Virus record (IMG/VR): IMGVR_UViG_3300046167_000379 | Span: 1 to 31,865 of that record | Reading direction: 5' to 3' (one strand) | Origin: a virus | Length of the DNA stretch: 31,865 bases | Shown here: piece after piece, positions 1 to 6,674 of the stretch | Position numbering within the stretch: the stretch's first letter is position 1 | Layout of the letters: every line of letters begins with the position of its first letter | Made by a program: the position numbers and the translations under genes | The notes under the pieces: generated by a model | What the model saw: only the letters and a program-made list of their open reading frames with translations | What the model was told of the DNA's origin: nothing | Databases searched by the model: none

Positions 1-129
1 TGCTATAGCCATCGCGCCACAGGCGACCGCCAAAAAGGGGGGTGTGGGGGTCGCAATCTAACGCGATTTCAGCCCCTTTTTCCGGCCCCATAGGGTTCCT
101 TTGCTCGCGCCCGGGATCGCCTGAGAGGC

Positions 130-151
130 CTCTGAGGGCGCTCTGAGGGCG
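130..151. repeat. 11-bp tandem direct repeat
   Basis: CTCTGAGGGCG occurs twice head to tail, with a related partial copy just upstream. It sits in the non-coding stretch beside the small terminase gene. Its function is unknown; a terminase-binding site is conceivable but unsupported beyond position. Confidence 0.5.
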
Positions 152-315
152 CATAAACCATGCAGGGCGCGGTCATGACGCAGGCCGTATCGCCCCTGCT
201 CAGAGCCACGCAGTCTTGGCGCAACCAGAACAACCCCTGCGTCCTGCGTAAGTCATTGTTTTTAAAGGGAATTCCCCAAAAAAAGGGTAAAACCAGCATT
301 TTTGTAGAATTTTGA

Positions 316-336
316 GGGGCCGGGCGGGAGGCGGGG
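316..336 (+). other. Putative G-quadruplex motif
   Basis: Four G tracts of 4, 3, 3 and 4 bases on the plus strand are separated by loops of CC, C and AGGC. This satisfies the usual G3+N1-7 rule. It lies about 40 bp past the small terminase stop codon, on the strand opposite the mRNA. Whether it folds or matters is not shown by sequence. Confidence 0.5.
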
Positions 337-378
337 CCAAGACGAGGTTCTTTTTCGGAATGCGCGAAGCCGACAAGG

Positions 379-906
379 TTAATGGTCTTTGTCGTTGAAC
401 TCCGCCTCTACACCCAGCAGTTCGTTCAGCCGGTGCTTGATGTCTTCCTTGTTCATCTTCTGCAAGTCTGCGTTGATGTTCAGGTTCTGACTGCGGTGGA
501 TCGTCAGCCCCGCTAGCTGGTTCAACTCCTTCACTGCGCTCACCGCTGCGTTGTACGCTCCTGTCTCGAAAGCCGTCTCCGCAATGTTCCACAGCATTGC
601 CCCGGTCTTCTGCGGCGTGATCGCGTACTTCTCCCGCAGCTCATCCTGCTTGATGCGAACCGCTCGCGTGACCTTCGGGAAGTCCTTGCCGTTGAGCATC
701 TTGGTCGCGGCGCTTGCCGGGAATGAGAACCCAGCCCTTCGTGCCGCTTCTGTCTGCCCACACGCGCCCTCGGTGTAGTGCCAGACGAACGCTGTCTGCA
801 TGTCAGTGATGCCTGCCTCGTCGTCCGCCAAGAATGTCTTGGGTGTCTCGACTAACTGCTTGCGCTCTTTCCTTGGCCTTCCCCGTCTGGGCTTGTCGTC
901 AGCCAT
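379..906 (-). CDS. terS: Terminase small subunit
   Basis: The 175-residue product fits small terminase subunits, which bind phage DNA at the packaging start and hand it to the large ATPase subunit. The N-terminus is basic (GRPRKERK). It is followed by a helix-turn-helix-like region containing TEAARRAGFS (about 50-65) and a helical part with KQDELREKY, the pattern of Terminase_2-type proteins. The rest is predicted helical (SAVKELNQLAGL, then DLQKMNKEDIKHRL), suited to oligomerisation. The start at 906 is supported by AAGGAG six bases upstream. The large subunit is not in the window and is expected beyond the left edge. Family assignment rests on length, residue pattern and position. Confidence 0.8.
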   Translation of the reverse strand: MADDKPRRGRPRKERKQLVETPKTFLADDEAGITDMQTAFVWHYTEGACGQTEAARRAGFSFPASAATKMLNGKDFPKVTRAVRIKQDELREKYAITPQKTGAMLWNIAETAFETGAYNAAVSAVKELNQLAGLTIHRSQNLNINADLQKMNKEDIKHRLNELLGVEAEFNDKDH

Positions 907-1058
907 CCGCTGCTCCTTAATTCATTGAACACTACCCGCGCCTCTTCCTCTGAAAGAGGCGCTTGCCTGACGCTGTCCCGCTCGTCTGAGTTCATCAACC
1001 TCCATCGCCTGAAGTTGTTTTCCTCATCCGATTCTTGATCATACACGAACCTTTCCAT
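852..1058 (-). CDS. Small hypothetical acidic protein upstream of terS
   Basis: This 68-residue frame has a GGGAGAAGG ribosome site just before its ATG and reads into the start of the small terminase gene, overlapping it by 55 bp. The first 45 residues look protein-like: an acidic start, then WRLMNSDERDSVRQAPLSEEEA, helical and charged. The last 18 residues, in the overlap, are Ser/Gly-rich and may only reflect the other frame. I do not recognise the family. It would be translated from the same leftward transcript as terS, possibly as a coupled gene. Confidence 0.5.
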   Translation of the reverse strand: MERFVYDQESDEENNFRRWRLMNSDERDSVRQAPLSEEEARVVFNELRSSGWLTTSPDGEGQGKSASS

Positions 1059-1075
1059 CCGCCTTCTCCCTCATT

Positions 1076-1267
1076 AGGGTACAGGGGGCAGGGTACAGCG
1101 CATCAAAACTTTTTTAAAACCTCTATGAGCACTTCCCACTGTCCATACCCATTACTGTATATATATATTTATATTTTATTTAAGGTACCCTACCCTACCC
1201 TGTTAAGAACATTAAACATATCAAGCACTTATAACAATTTCAAATAGGGTATCAATTGACATACCCT
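1076..1267. repeat. GGGTA/TACCC repeat cluster around an AT-rich core (candidate origin or operator)
   Basis: AGGGTACAG occurs twice (1076-1084, 1090-1098). A single TACCC lies at 1146-1150, three tandem TACCC units at 1186-1200, and a perfect inverted pair AGGGTAT/ATACCCT at 1246-1252 and 1261-1267. Between 1151 and 1183 the DNA is almost all A/T. Short repeats flanking an AT-rich stretch beside a primase-helicase gene resemble iteron-type replication origins. They could equally be operator sites for the leftward promoter here. No gene fits this interval. Confidence 0.5.
1215..1243 (-). promoter_or_regulatory. Putative sigma70-type promoter for the terS transcript
   Basis: On the minus strand, TTGAAA (1238-1243) and TATGTT (1215-1220) are separated by 17 bases. 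The -35 box matches consensus at 5 of 6 positions and the -10 at 4 of 6. It lies between the primase stop and the small genes before terS. The tandem TACCC repeats lie just downstream, where a bound protein could block it. Confidence 0.35.
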
Positions 1268-3423
1268 TAGAAATCCTTCCCCCAGCTATCACTAAATCGA
1301 TCCGCGCTACCAATTTCCACCTTCGTGTAGTCCAAGTCGTACACTTTTTTGCCATTACTTTTACGAGGTTCAAGCCCAAACTGCGCCAGTACCCTGCTCG
1401 CATCCTTGATATCCGGCATCCTTGGTTGACTGATTCCGAGGTCTCGGAGCAGCTTTGTCATCTGAACTGGCTTGGTGTTCTTGCTCTGGAAGTGTACGTG
1501 TTCGAGGATGAGATCTTCGACGGTGCTCTGGGTGCGATAGGTCTCGTTGCTGCTCTGAAGCAACTCTCGCTCCTCTGCGTTGAGATACCAGCTCTCCCTC
1601 TGGTACAGCGTCTCCTTGATCTCTGCCCACAACTGCTGCATATCGATCCCATGGTTTGCATTGATATCGGTCACGGCGACGACCCAGAACCGTCTGTTGC
1701 CGGTGGTGTCTATCAGGAACTCACGCTCGTTGACGCTGCCGTAGAATGCGGTTCGTCTCTGGTAAGTGGTGCTGGCCCGGTCATAGGGTAGGCGCAGCTC
1801 GTCAACCTTCTTGCCCGTGAACTGCTTGAGAGAGTCTATGTCCGCCCTCTTGAACGTGCTGCCCAGCTCACCCAGCTCTGCTACCCAGTGGCTCACTACC
1901 TGCTTCACACTGTCCTTGTCATTTGGGTTCAGTGTCGCACCCTCTAATAGCCAGCCCTTCTCGTAATCCGCCAAACGCTTAAACCAGAGGGTCTTACCCA
2001 AGCCCTGAGCGCCTTGGAATACCAAGATGCCTTCGAGGGATACACCGTTTGGTTCAAAGGCTGCGGCCACGCAACCGATAAGCCACTTGGTCATGAGCAT
2101 CTCTTTCAGTGGCTCGTTGGTGCTCTTAATCGTGCTCAAGAACTCCTGCATCCTGCTGGTGCCATCCCATGGCCTGCTCTCGATCCATTCCTTAACCGGG
2201 TTGTATTCCTTCGCCAATAGCTTCAGGTAATCCCTCACCTTCTGGTGCGGCACACCCATCTGTATGCAGCGATCTTCGATCTCGATCAGGCTCGACTCGT
2301 CGGCCATGTCTGCAATGAAGTTGCTGTGCGGTATGTTGATCTCCATCGCCTTCTTGATCACGTTGTAGCGCACGTCAATCTGATTGACCGTCAGCACACC
2401 CCGGACATTGTCCTTCGTGTTTAGCATCCGGCCCTTCTCGCTGGTGTTCCACTGATACTCGACCGGCACGTCAACCTTGTTCAAGTCCGGCAGTAGCTCA
2501 CCCTCCAGCGCGTGGTCGTTGTAGTCACCCTTGCTCTGCGGTATCAGAACCTCGGCCTGAGCACCGATACGACGCACCACCTGTGCGGCTTTAACTGCCT
2601 CAACCTCGCCGGTCTTGGTGTCATCACAATCGGCAATGAAGACATGCTTCGCCTCGGGAAACCATCCGCTGATTGTCTCTGCGACCGGGGATAGGTTGTA
2701 TGCGTCAAAGCAGATGACCACGGGCTGACCAAGGTCGGCGTAGTAACTCGCACCCGTGGCGTACCCCTCGACATAATTGATGGTGTGCGCCGTCCGCATC
2801 TGCTGCGGGTCGATGACGAAGAATGAGCCAGCCTTCTTGCTGTGCTTCATGAAAAGCTTCTGGCCATCGCCGTCGATGTACTGCAACCCAACGATCTCTA
2901 GCTTCTTATCGAGCATCGGCAGAACCAGACGATTGCCCCGCTGCCTGAGACCATGGTTCTCTACGCCCTTGCGCTGAAGGTATAGGTTGTCCTCCGTCGC
3001 CTCGGGATAACTGTCCCAACGCTCCTTGGCAAGCCTTGCGGCCTGACGCTGATTCTCCTCGGTCTCCTTGGCCTTCTCCTCCGAGAGCATCCTGATCTGT
3101 TCGCGCTCCTCGTCGGTCATCTTATGGTTCACCGCATTGTCAGGCTTCCACGTTGCGGTCGGCTCATCGTTACTCACCGTGCGATCACCACAGCGACCGA
3201 AGGGTACGTCCTGATCCAGCCACACCTGATACCACCCGACGAGCTTCTGCTTGCCACCAACGTCCATATAGGCGCGACCAATGTCACCACCTATGACTAA
3301 CCCCTTCTTTGACTCTACCGTCATGCCATTCGACAAAAGAAAAGACTCGAACTCACCTCGTAGGTCACCACTCAATGGTCGGCTGAAGTCTTTGCTTTTG
3401 CCGTCAGTTATTTTTAATCCCAT
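1267..3423 (-). CDS. Toprim primase / VapE-VirE-family helicase fusion
   Basis: A 718-residue replication protein. The N-terminal part resembles phage and plasmid primases. A Toprim-like segment follows, with VEGYATG (Glu219) and FIADCDD (Asp265, Asp267), the acidic residues expected to bind metal. The C-terminal half is a Virulence-associated E/VapE P-loop NTPase: Walker A GAQGLGKT (471-478), Walker B-like WVAELGEL (513-520) and a probable arginine-finger motif GNRRFW (575-580). It probably opens and primes phage DNA. I place the start at 3423 because AAGGTG precedes that ATG; an upstream TTG would add 22 unlikely residues rich in Cys and Tyr. It is divergent from the SSB gene, and the repeat cluster at its 3' end may be its target. 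No N-terminal zinc-finger motif is evident. Confidence 0.85.
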   Translation of the reverse strand: MGLKITDGKSKDFSRPLSGDLRGEFESFLLSNGMTVESKKGLVIGGDIGRAYMDVGGKQKLVGWYQVWLDQDVPFGRCGDRTVSNDEPTATWKPDNAVNHKMTDEEREQIRMLSEEKAKETEENQRQAARLAKERWDSYPEATEDNLYLQRKGVENHGLRQRGNRLVLPMLDKKLEIVGLQYIDGDGQKLFMKHSKKAGSFFVIDPQQMRTAHTINYVEGYATGASYYADLGQPVVICFDAYNLSPVAETISGWFPEAKHVFIADCDDTKTGEVEAVKAAQVVRRIGAQAEVLIPQSKGDYNDHALEGELLPDLNKVDVPVEYQWNTSEKGRMLNTKDNVRGVLTVNQIDVRYNVIKKAMEINIPHSNFIADMADESSLIEIEDRCIQMGVPHQKVRDYLKLLAKEYNPVKEWIESRPWDGTSRMQEFLSTIKSTNEPLKEMLMTKWLIGCVAAAFEPNGVSLEGILVFQGAQGLGKTLWFKRLADYEKGWLLEGATLNPNDKDSVKQVVSHWVAELGELGSTFKRADIDSLKQFTGKKVDELRLPYDRASTTYQRRTAFYGSVNEREFLIDTTGNRRFWVVAVTDINANHGIDMQQLWAEIKETLYQRESWYLNAEERELLQSSNETYRTQSTVEDLILEHVHFQSKNTKPVQMTKLLRDLGISQPRMPDIKDASRVLAQFGLEPRKSNGKKVYDLDYTKVEIGSADRFSDSWGKDF

Positions 3424-3435
3424 GTAAAATTCACC

Positions 3436-3464
3436 TTGATCACGTTTTCCCAGATGTGCATAAT
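3436..3464 (+). promoter_or_regulatory. Putative sigma70 promoter for the SSB operon
   Basis: TTGATC (3436-3441) and CATAAT (3459-3464) are separated by 17 bases, with the SSB start 34 bases downstream. The whole divergent gap between primase and SSB is only 75 bp, so a leftward promoter must overlap this one. On the minus strand TATTAT is a possible -10, but I see no good -35. Confidence 0.55.
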
Positions 3465-3498
3465 AGTACAACATTTTGCAAACACACAAGGAAAAACG

Positions 3499-4212
3499 AT
3501 GGGAATCATAGCAACTGGTGGCGGCGGATCAGACTTCGAGCAAGTCCCGACTGGCACACACAACGCAATCTGCTACAAGTTGGTGGATGCTGGAACCACA
3601 CTGAACGAGTATCAAGGCGAGGTGAGCAAGCGTCACAACGTCTTTATCTTTTGGGAGTTACCCGAGCTTCGTATGGCGGACGATCGCCCCATGTCGATCA
3701 ACTGTCAGTATACGTTAAGCCTGAACGAACGCGCAAAACTGCGGCAGCATTTACAGGCATGGCGCAACAAATCTTTTACCGAGGAAGAGCTGGAGTCGTT
3801 TGACCTGACCAAGATCTTGGGCACAACGTGTAAGGTTGATGTCGGCTTGACCAGTGGCGGCAACGCCAAGGTTCAGGGTGTATTCTGCGCCGATGGTGGG
3901 GCAAAGAAAGTGCCAACGGTAAACGATCAGGTTGTCTTCGACTTAGAGGATTACTGCAATGAGTTCAACGGCAACTCAGGCAAAGCCAGCAAGATTGCCT
4001 GCGATGTCTTCGACGGCTTGCCACGATTCATGCAGTGGCAGATCGGTGGGTGCGACGAACCCGGGAAGGATAAGGTAGACCCGTGTTTCGAGCTGCAAGC
4101 TGCAATGGCTAAGGGTGAAGCCGCCCCAGCTCCAGAGCCTGCTCCCAAGAAGAAAGCCAAGAAGGAAGAGCCGGTAGTGGACGACGACTTCGACGACGAC
4201 ATTCCGTTTTAA
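3499..4212 (+). CDS. ssb: Single-stranded DNA-binding protein
   Basis: A 237-residue protein ending in an acidic tail, DDDFDDDIPF. This closely matches the C-terminal tip of bacterial SSB (DFDDDIPF in E. coli), the peptide that docks host replication and repair enzymes. A basic linker rich in Ala, Pro and Lys (about 205-225) precedes the tail, and the N-terminal 190 residues are the likely DNA-binding part. They do not look like a standard bacterial OB fold, so this is a phage-type SSB identified mainly by its tail and context. The ATG at 3499 has AAGGA six bases upstream; an upstream in-frame ATG lies inside the divergent promoter and is unlikely. It is the first gene of the rightward replication/recombination operon. 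Confidence 0.75.
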   Translation: MGIIATGGGGSDFEQVPTGTHNAICYKLVDAGTTLNEYQGEVSKRHNVFIFWELPELRMADDRPMSINCQYTLSLNERAKLRQHLQAWRNKSFTEEELESFDLTKILGTTCKVDVGLTSGGNAKVQGVFCADGGAKKVPTVNDQVVFDLEDYCNEFNGNSGKASKIACDVFDGLPRFMQWQIGGCDEPGKDKVDPCFELQAAMAKGEAAPAPEPAPKKKAKKEEPVVDDDFDDDIPF

Positions 4213-4222
4213 GGGGGTTGCA

Positions 4223-4630
4223 ATGAAGAAGAAGATTAAGCGAAGCCGTAGATCGGTTAAGAGTGAGGCGGTCATCGACTACCTCAGTCAGTTTGGAGAG
4301 ACTAAGCCAGACGTGTTGGCGCAGGAGTTGGGCGTAAGCAAAAGCCTTGCGTCAGCCAAGCTTAAGGAATGGCGAGAGGCTCAGAAGAAAGTTGCCAAGG
4401 CAATGTCTGTCGCAGTCTCTGACGGCTCAACCGCCAGCTACTATGAGCTGCCGAAGAAAGCCAAAGAGCTGCAAGATCTGATCTCACACAAGAACATGAA
4501 CGCTCAGATCGGTGAGATTTTTAGGGCAACCTATCGATACGGTCAGTCGTCGCATAGCAGTGAACTGCGTGATGCCAAGAAGATTCGTTTCTACATTGAC
4601 GCTGAGATTAAACGACTGGAGCAGTTATGA
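4223..4630 (+). CDS. Helix-turn-helix protein with DUF3310-like C-terminus
   Basis: A 135-residue protein in two parts. The basic N-terminus leads into a winged-helix-like segment (about 12-52, with PDVLAQELGVSKSLASAKL as the recognition part). The C-terminal part (about 77-135), with PKKAKELQDLISHKN, ATYRYGQSS and DAKKIRFYIDAEIKRL, resembles DUF3310/SaV-like proteins, small phage proteins of uncertain role often found among nucleotide-metabolism or replication genes. AAGGGGG lies just before the ATG, 10 bases after the SSB stop. It may act as a regulator that senses a ligand, but that is inference. Confidence 0.6.
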   Translation: MKKKIKRSRRSVKSEAVIDYLSQFGETKPDVLAQELGVSKSLASAKLKEWREAQKKVAKAMSVAVSDGSTASYYELPKKAKELQDLISHKNMNAQIGEIFRATYRYGQSSHSSELRDAKKIRFYIDAEIKRLEQL

Positions 4631-4734
4631 GGATTCGACAGATCATTGCTGACGCAAAGCACCCAATCTTTACCCCATATGCTGTGATGGTAGCATTCGG
4701 TATCGGATTGATTTTAGGATTTGGTTTAGGCTAA
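4627..4734 (+). CDS. Small single-span membrane peptide
   Basis: The ATG overlaps the previous gene's TGA (ATGA), the usual sign of coupled translation. The 35-residue product has a charged N-terminus (MRIRQIIADAKH) and a C-terminal hydrophobic helix of about 18 residues (from YAVMVAF to GLGLG) with a glycine zipper spacing. It would sit in the inner membrane with the N-terminus probably in the cytoplasm. I do not recognise it. Size and topology would suit a holin-like or regulatory micropeptide, but position among replication genes argues against assuming lysis. Confidence 0.55.
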   Translation: MRIRQIIADAKHPIFTPYAVMVAFGIGLILGFGLG

Positions 4735-4806
4735 GGGTTCCATCACGGCCCTCCAACAGTGTTCCCGTCCACTGAGCCGCCCCGGCGGGACTAATTAGGA
4801 AACCCA

Positions 4807-5577
4807 ATGGAATTCAAAGAAGGTATCTACGAAGACCTCGACTACCCCACCTATGACTCGATCCCTGCATGGAGATCTCACGACCTGACCTCAATCGCTA
4901 AGTGCCCGTTCACTTGGAAGAACCGGACGTTCAACAACTCCCCGGCATTGCTTGAGGGTCGTGTGCAGCACACCGTGTTCTTAGAGCATCACAAGTTCCT
5001 TGATGAGTTTGCGATCGAGCCGTTAGTCGATAGACGCACAAAGGCAGGCAAGCAAGAGTACGCCGAGTGGCTGGAAGATCTAGGTGACAAGACACCCTGC
5101 AAGCAGGACATGTACGACATCTGCATGGAGCGACGGGAGGTTGTCTCTGACTTCATACCCGAGCCGGATCATCGGGTCGAGCTAACGCTCTGCTGGATGT
5201 GGAACGGCCAACCCTGCAAGGGAAAGCTAGACTGGCATACCGGGACAGACATCTGGGATCTCAAGACCTGCCGGGACGCTTCACCCCGTGGATTCAGGAG
5301 TGCGATCAACACATTCCGATATCACCAACAGGCTGCGTACTATCTTGCTGGTTGTCGGGCAGTTGGCCTGCCGACAGAGAAGTTCTACTTCTTGGCTCAG
5401 GAAAAGGCAGCGCCTTACCCCTACTGCGTGTACACGTTGTCGGACGAAGCCATAGCCTATGCTGACGCTCAGAATGAGCAAGCCATGGCCATTGGCATCA
5501 AGTGCCGGGAGCAAGACCTCTACCTGCCATACAACCAAGAAGGCATCAAGGAGTTTGGCCTTGCTGACCTTAACTAA
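4807..5577 (+). CDS. RecE-type PD-(D/E)XK exonuclease
   Basis: A 256-residue nuclease of the PD-(D/E)XK superfamily, closest in pattern to the RecE/DUF3799 exonucleases used in phage recombination. Motifs in order: the GxxxH motif GRVQH (51-55), Glu125 in VELTL, KGKLDW (Asp142), then DIWDLKT (Asp151, Lys153 as the catalytic pair) and YHQQAAYY (172-179), the usual Q-x(3)-Y helix. Such enzymes chew the 5' strand of duplex ends to give single strands for annealing, using metal ions. SSB is encoded upstream, consistent with joint action on single strands. No RecT-like annealing protein is visible in the window. AGGA precedes the ATG. Confidence 0.8.
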   Translation: MEFKEGIYEDLDYPTYDSIPAWRSHDLTSIAKCPFTWKNRTFNNSPALLEGRVQHTVFLEHHKFLDEFAIEPLVDRRTKAGKQEYAEWLEDLGDKTPCKQDMYDICMERREVVSDFIPEPDHRVELTLCWMWNGQPCKGKLDWHTGTDIWDLKTCRDASPRGFRSAINTFRYHQQAAYYLAGCRAVGLPTEKFYFLAQEKAAPYPYCVYTLSDEAIAYADAQNEQAMAIGIKCREQDLYLPYNQEGIKEFGLADLN

Positions 5578-5782
5578 AGAGGAACGGGAACGAGAAGCTA
5601 AGTGGGCGGAAGATATTAAATACTACGCCGCCCGGAGCGTCTGGAAGAAAAGGCACGAAGCCACGCCGAACAATCCGCCACACCGACGAGTGACTTGGTC
5701 TGAGTGGTTCGAGAAAAAGTTTGGCGAGAATCTCATCCAGTATGCAGAAAGAAAAGCCAAGGAAAAATCAGAGACGCCTTAG
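5561..5782 (+). CDS. Small charged hypothetical protein, TTG start
   Basis: AAGGAG at 5548-5553, inside the end of the exonuclease gene, lies seven bases before a TTG at 5561, which I take as the start. A longer version from 5459 would read the exonuclease in another frame. The 73-residue product is rich in Glu, Lys and Arg and probably helical (KEEREREAKWAEDIKYY), with an aromatic middle (TWSEWFEKKFGENL). The function is not recognised. It overlaps the exonuclease by 17 bp, so translation is probably coupled. Its 3' end overlaps a minus-strand gene by 15 bp. Confidence 0.6.
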   Translation: MLTLTKEEREREAKWAEDIKYYAARSVWKKRHEATPNNPPHRRVTWSEWFEKKFGENLIQYAERKAKEKSETP

Positions 5783-5944
5783 CTCTTCGCTGGCCAACCT
5801 TCCAGTTTCTCGGTTGAACTTCATCGCAAGATAATCGTGTATCCTGCTCAACTCGTAGGCTCTGAGATCCTCGTCTTCTTCTCCTACAATCCTGTCAATC
5901 ATCGCTAACACGCGAATAGTGGGTATGTTAGATTCTCTTTGCAT
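5768..5944 (-). CDS. Small hypothetical protein (58 residues)
   Basis: A 58-residue protein beginning MQRESNIPTIRVL, amphipathic and helical (VLAMIDRIVGEEDEDLR, then YELSRIHDYLAMKF). TAGGA lies about seven bases before the ATG. It is the last gene of the leftward accessory group, downstream of the strong terminator at 5972-5994, so it may be read only by leakage or from its own start. Its 3' end overlaps the rightward gene by 15 bp, tail to tail. The function is not recognised. Confidence 0.6.
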   Translation of the reverse strand: MQRESNIPTIRVLAMIDRIVGEEDEDLRAYELSRIHDYLAMKFNRETGRLASEELRRL

Positions 5945-5971
5945 AGCTTAATCCTAAGTCAAATTGTTGGT

Positions 5972-5994
5972 AAAAAAAAGCGGCCTAAGCCGCT
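5972..5994 (-). terminator. Intrinsic terminator whose loop holds a stop codon
   Basis: Read leftward, a 6-bp stem AGCGGC/GCCGCT with loop TTAG is followed directly by a run of T (A run at 5972-5979). The TAG in the loop is the stop codon of the 5985-6248 gene, so terminator and gene end are the same structure. It probably ends the accessory operon. Confidence 0.8.
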
Positions 5995-6248
5995 CCTTTG
6001 ATATAACTTGTGATCGCTTTCTCTGTCGCTTTCGCTGACCGAACCAAGGCGGCTAAGTTGCTTCCAAAATCTACGTCGAAGCTGTGTGAGTCAGCATAAA
6101 AACTTGCATCTGCCCATAACTCATTCAAATGTTCGCTGGTTGCATCAATCCAGATGTGCGAATTAGTTTCCTTGACAATTGGTGGTGCTGGGAGATCACG
6201 CTCAATGTGATCAAAGTAAAACATTTTTGTGATTCTTATTGTCCCCAT
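5985..6248 (-). CDS. Hypothetical accessory protein (87 residues)
   Basis: An 87-residue protein rich in aromatic and acidic residues (MFYFDHIERDLPAPP, ELWADASFYADSH), ending in KGAA. GGAGG lies seven bases before the ATG. It is the distal gene of a run of five small leftward genes that share stop-codon hairpins. I see no known motif or membrane segment. Its stop codon lies in the loop of the terminator that follows. Confidence 0.7.
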   Translation of the reverse strand: MGTIRITKMFYFDHIERDLPAPPIVKETNSHIWIDATSEHLNELWADASFYADSHSFDVDFGSNLAALVRSAKATEKAITSYIKGAA

Positions 6249-6260
6249 CTTTTATCCTCC

Positions 6261-6278
6261 AAGCGGCCTAAGCCGCTT
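6261..6278 (-). other. Stop-codon-in-loop hairpin
   Basis: A 7-bp stem AAGCGGC/GCCGCTT has loop TTAG on the coding strand; the loop contains the TAG stop of the 6268-6648 gene. There is no T run after it; instead the GGAGG ribosome site of the next gene follows immediately. Confidence 0.85.
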
Positions 6279-6648
6279 CTGTTTCGTAAGTTTTAACTTT
6301 TACTGAATCACGCTCTACATCGTGCTCCCAATCCCAGATTGCGATTGGTGTAGGTTCTGCGCCCCACTCAGGAAGGTTTAGCTCAACCTTAATAACCTTG
6401 CCAACCCTTCGCTCAACGTAGCCAGACGCTCGCATTCCGTCATGGTCATATGGGCCAGTTTTTACCCAACCACCTTTGGCAACTTTTTGCCATTGAAGAA
6501 AACCTTTGAGCTGACCCTTGCGCTTTCCTCTAACGTAACGCGGTAAAGCGTCAACAATTTCGTCACCAAAATAACGGCGAGCCATGCCTTCAATAAACTC
6601 CGAAGACATGTAACCGTCCCTGTAATCTATGTCTGCTCTTGCTGTCAT
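6268..6648 (-). CDS. Hypothetical accessory protein (126 residues)
   Basis: A 126-residue soluble protein with a basic middle (YVRGKRKGQLKGFLQWQK) and an acidic aromatic C-terminal part (PIAIWDWEHDVERDS), ending in TEAA. GGGGAG lies before the ATG. A pair of basic beta-like stretches could bind nucleic acid, but no family is recognised. It lies in the accessory operon, 16 bp after the gene at 6665-7069. Confidence 0.7.
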   Translation of the reverse strand: MTARADIDYRDGYMSSEFIEGMARRYFGDEIVDALPRYVRGKRKGQLKGFLQWQKVAKGGWVKTGPYDHDGMRASGYVERRVGKVIKVELNLPEWGAEPTPIAIWDWEHDVERDSVKVKTYETEAA

Positions 6649-6658
6649 ATCTCTCCCC

Positions 6659-6674
6659 GGAGGCCTAAGCCTCC
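6659..6674 (-). other. Stop-codon-in-loop hairpin
   Basis: A 6-bp stem GGAGGC/GCCTCC has loop TTAG, which contains the TAG stop of the 6665-7069 gene. The stem sequence differs from its neighbours but the geometry is kept. The ribosome site of the next gene (GGGGAG) begins at the base of the stem. Confidence 0.85.

Larger units (their letters stand above)
1..378. other. Left-end region with no convincing gene
   Basis: No frame here has both a plausible start with a ribosome site and protein-like composition; the open frames on the minus strand look like chance readings of GC-rich DNA. It lies immediately downstream of the small terminase gene and would lead into the large terminase gene, which should lie past the left edge. 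It contains an 11-bp tandem repeat (130-151), a 10-bp palindrome GGGAATTCCC near 267-276, and a four-tract G-rich motif (316-336). Packaging (pac) sites of several phages lie in or near the small terminase gene, so a packaging role is possible, but that is inference only. Confidence 0.45.

Noticed and set aside
69-299. A possible 76-residue gene at the left end, minus strand
   Set aside because: Composition is Arg/Pro-rich as expected from GC-rich DNA, and there is no ribosome site or recognisable domain.
4771-4792. Terminator hairpin before the exonuclease gene (CCGCC/GGCGG)
   Set aside because: The loop would be only two bases and no T run follows.
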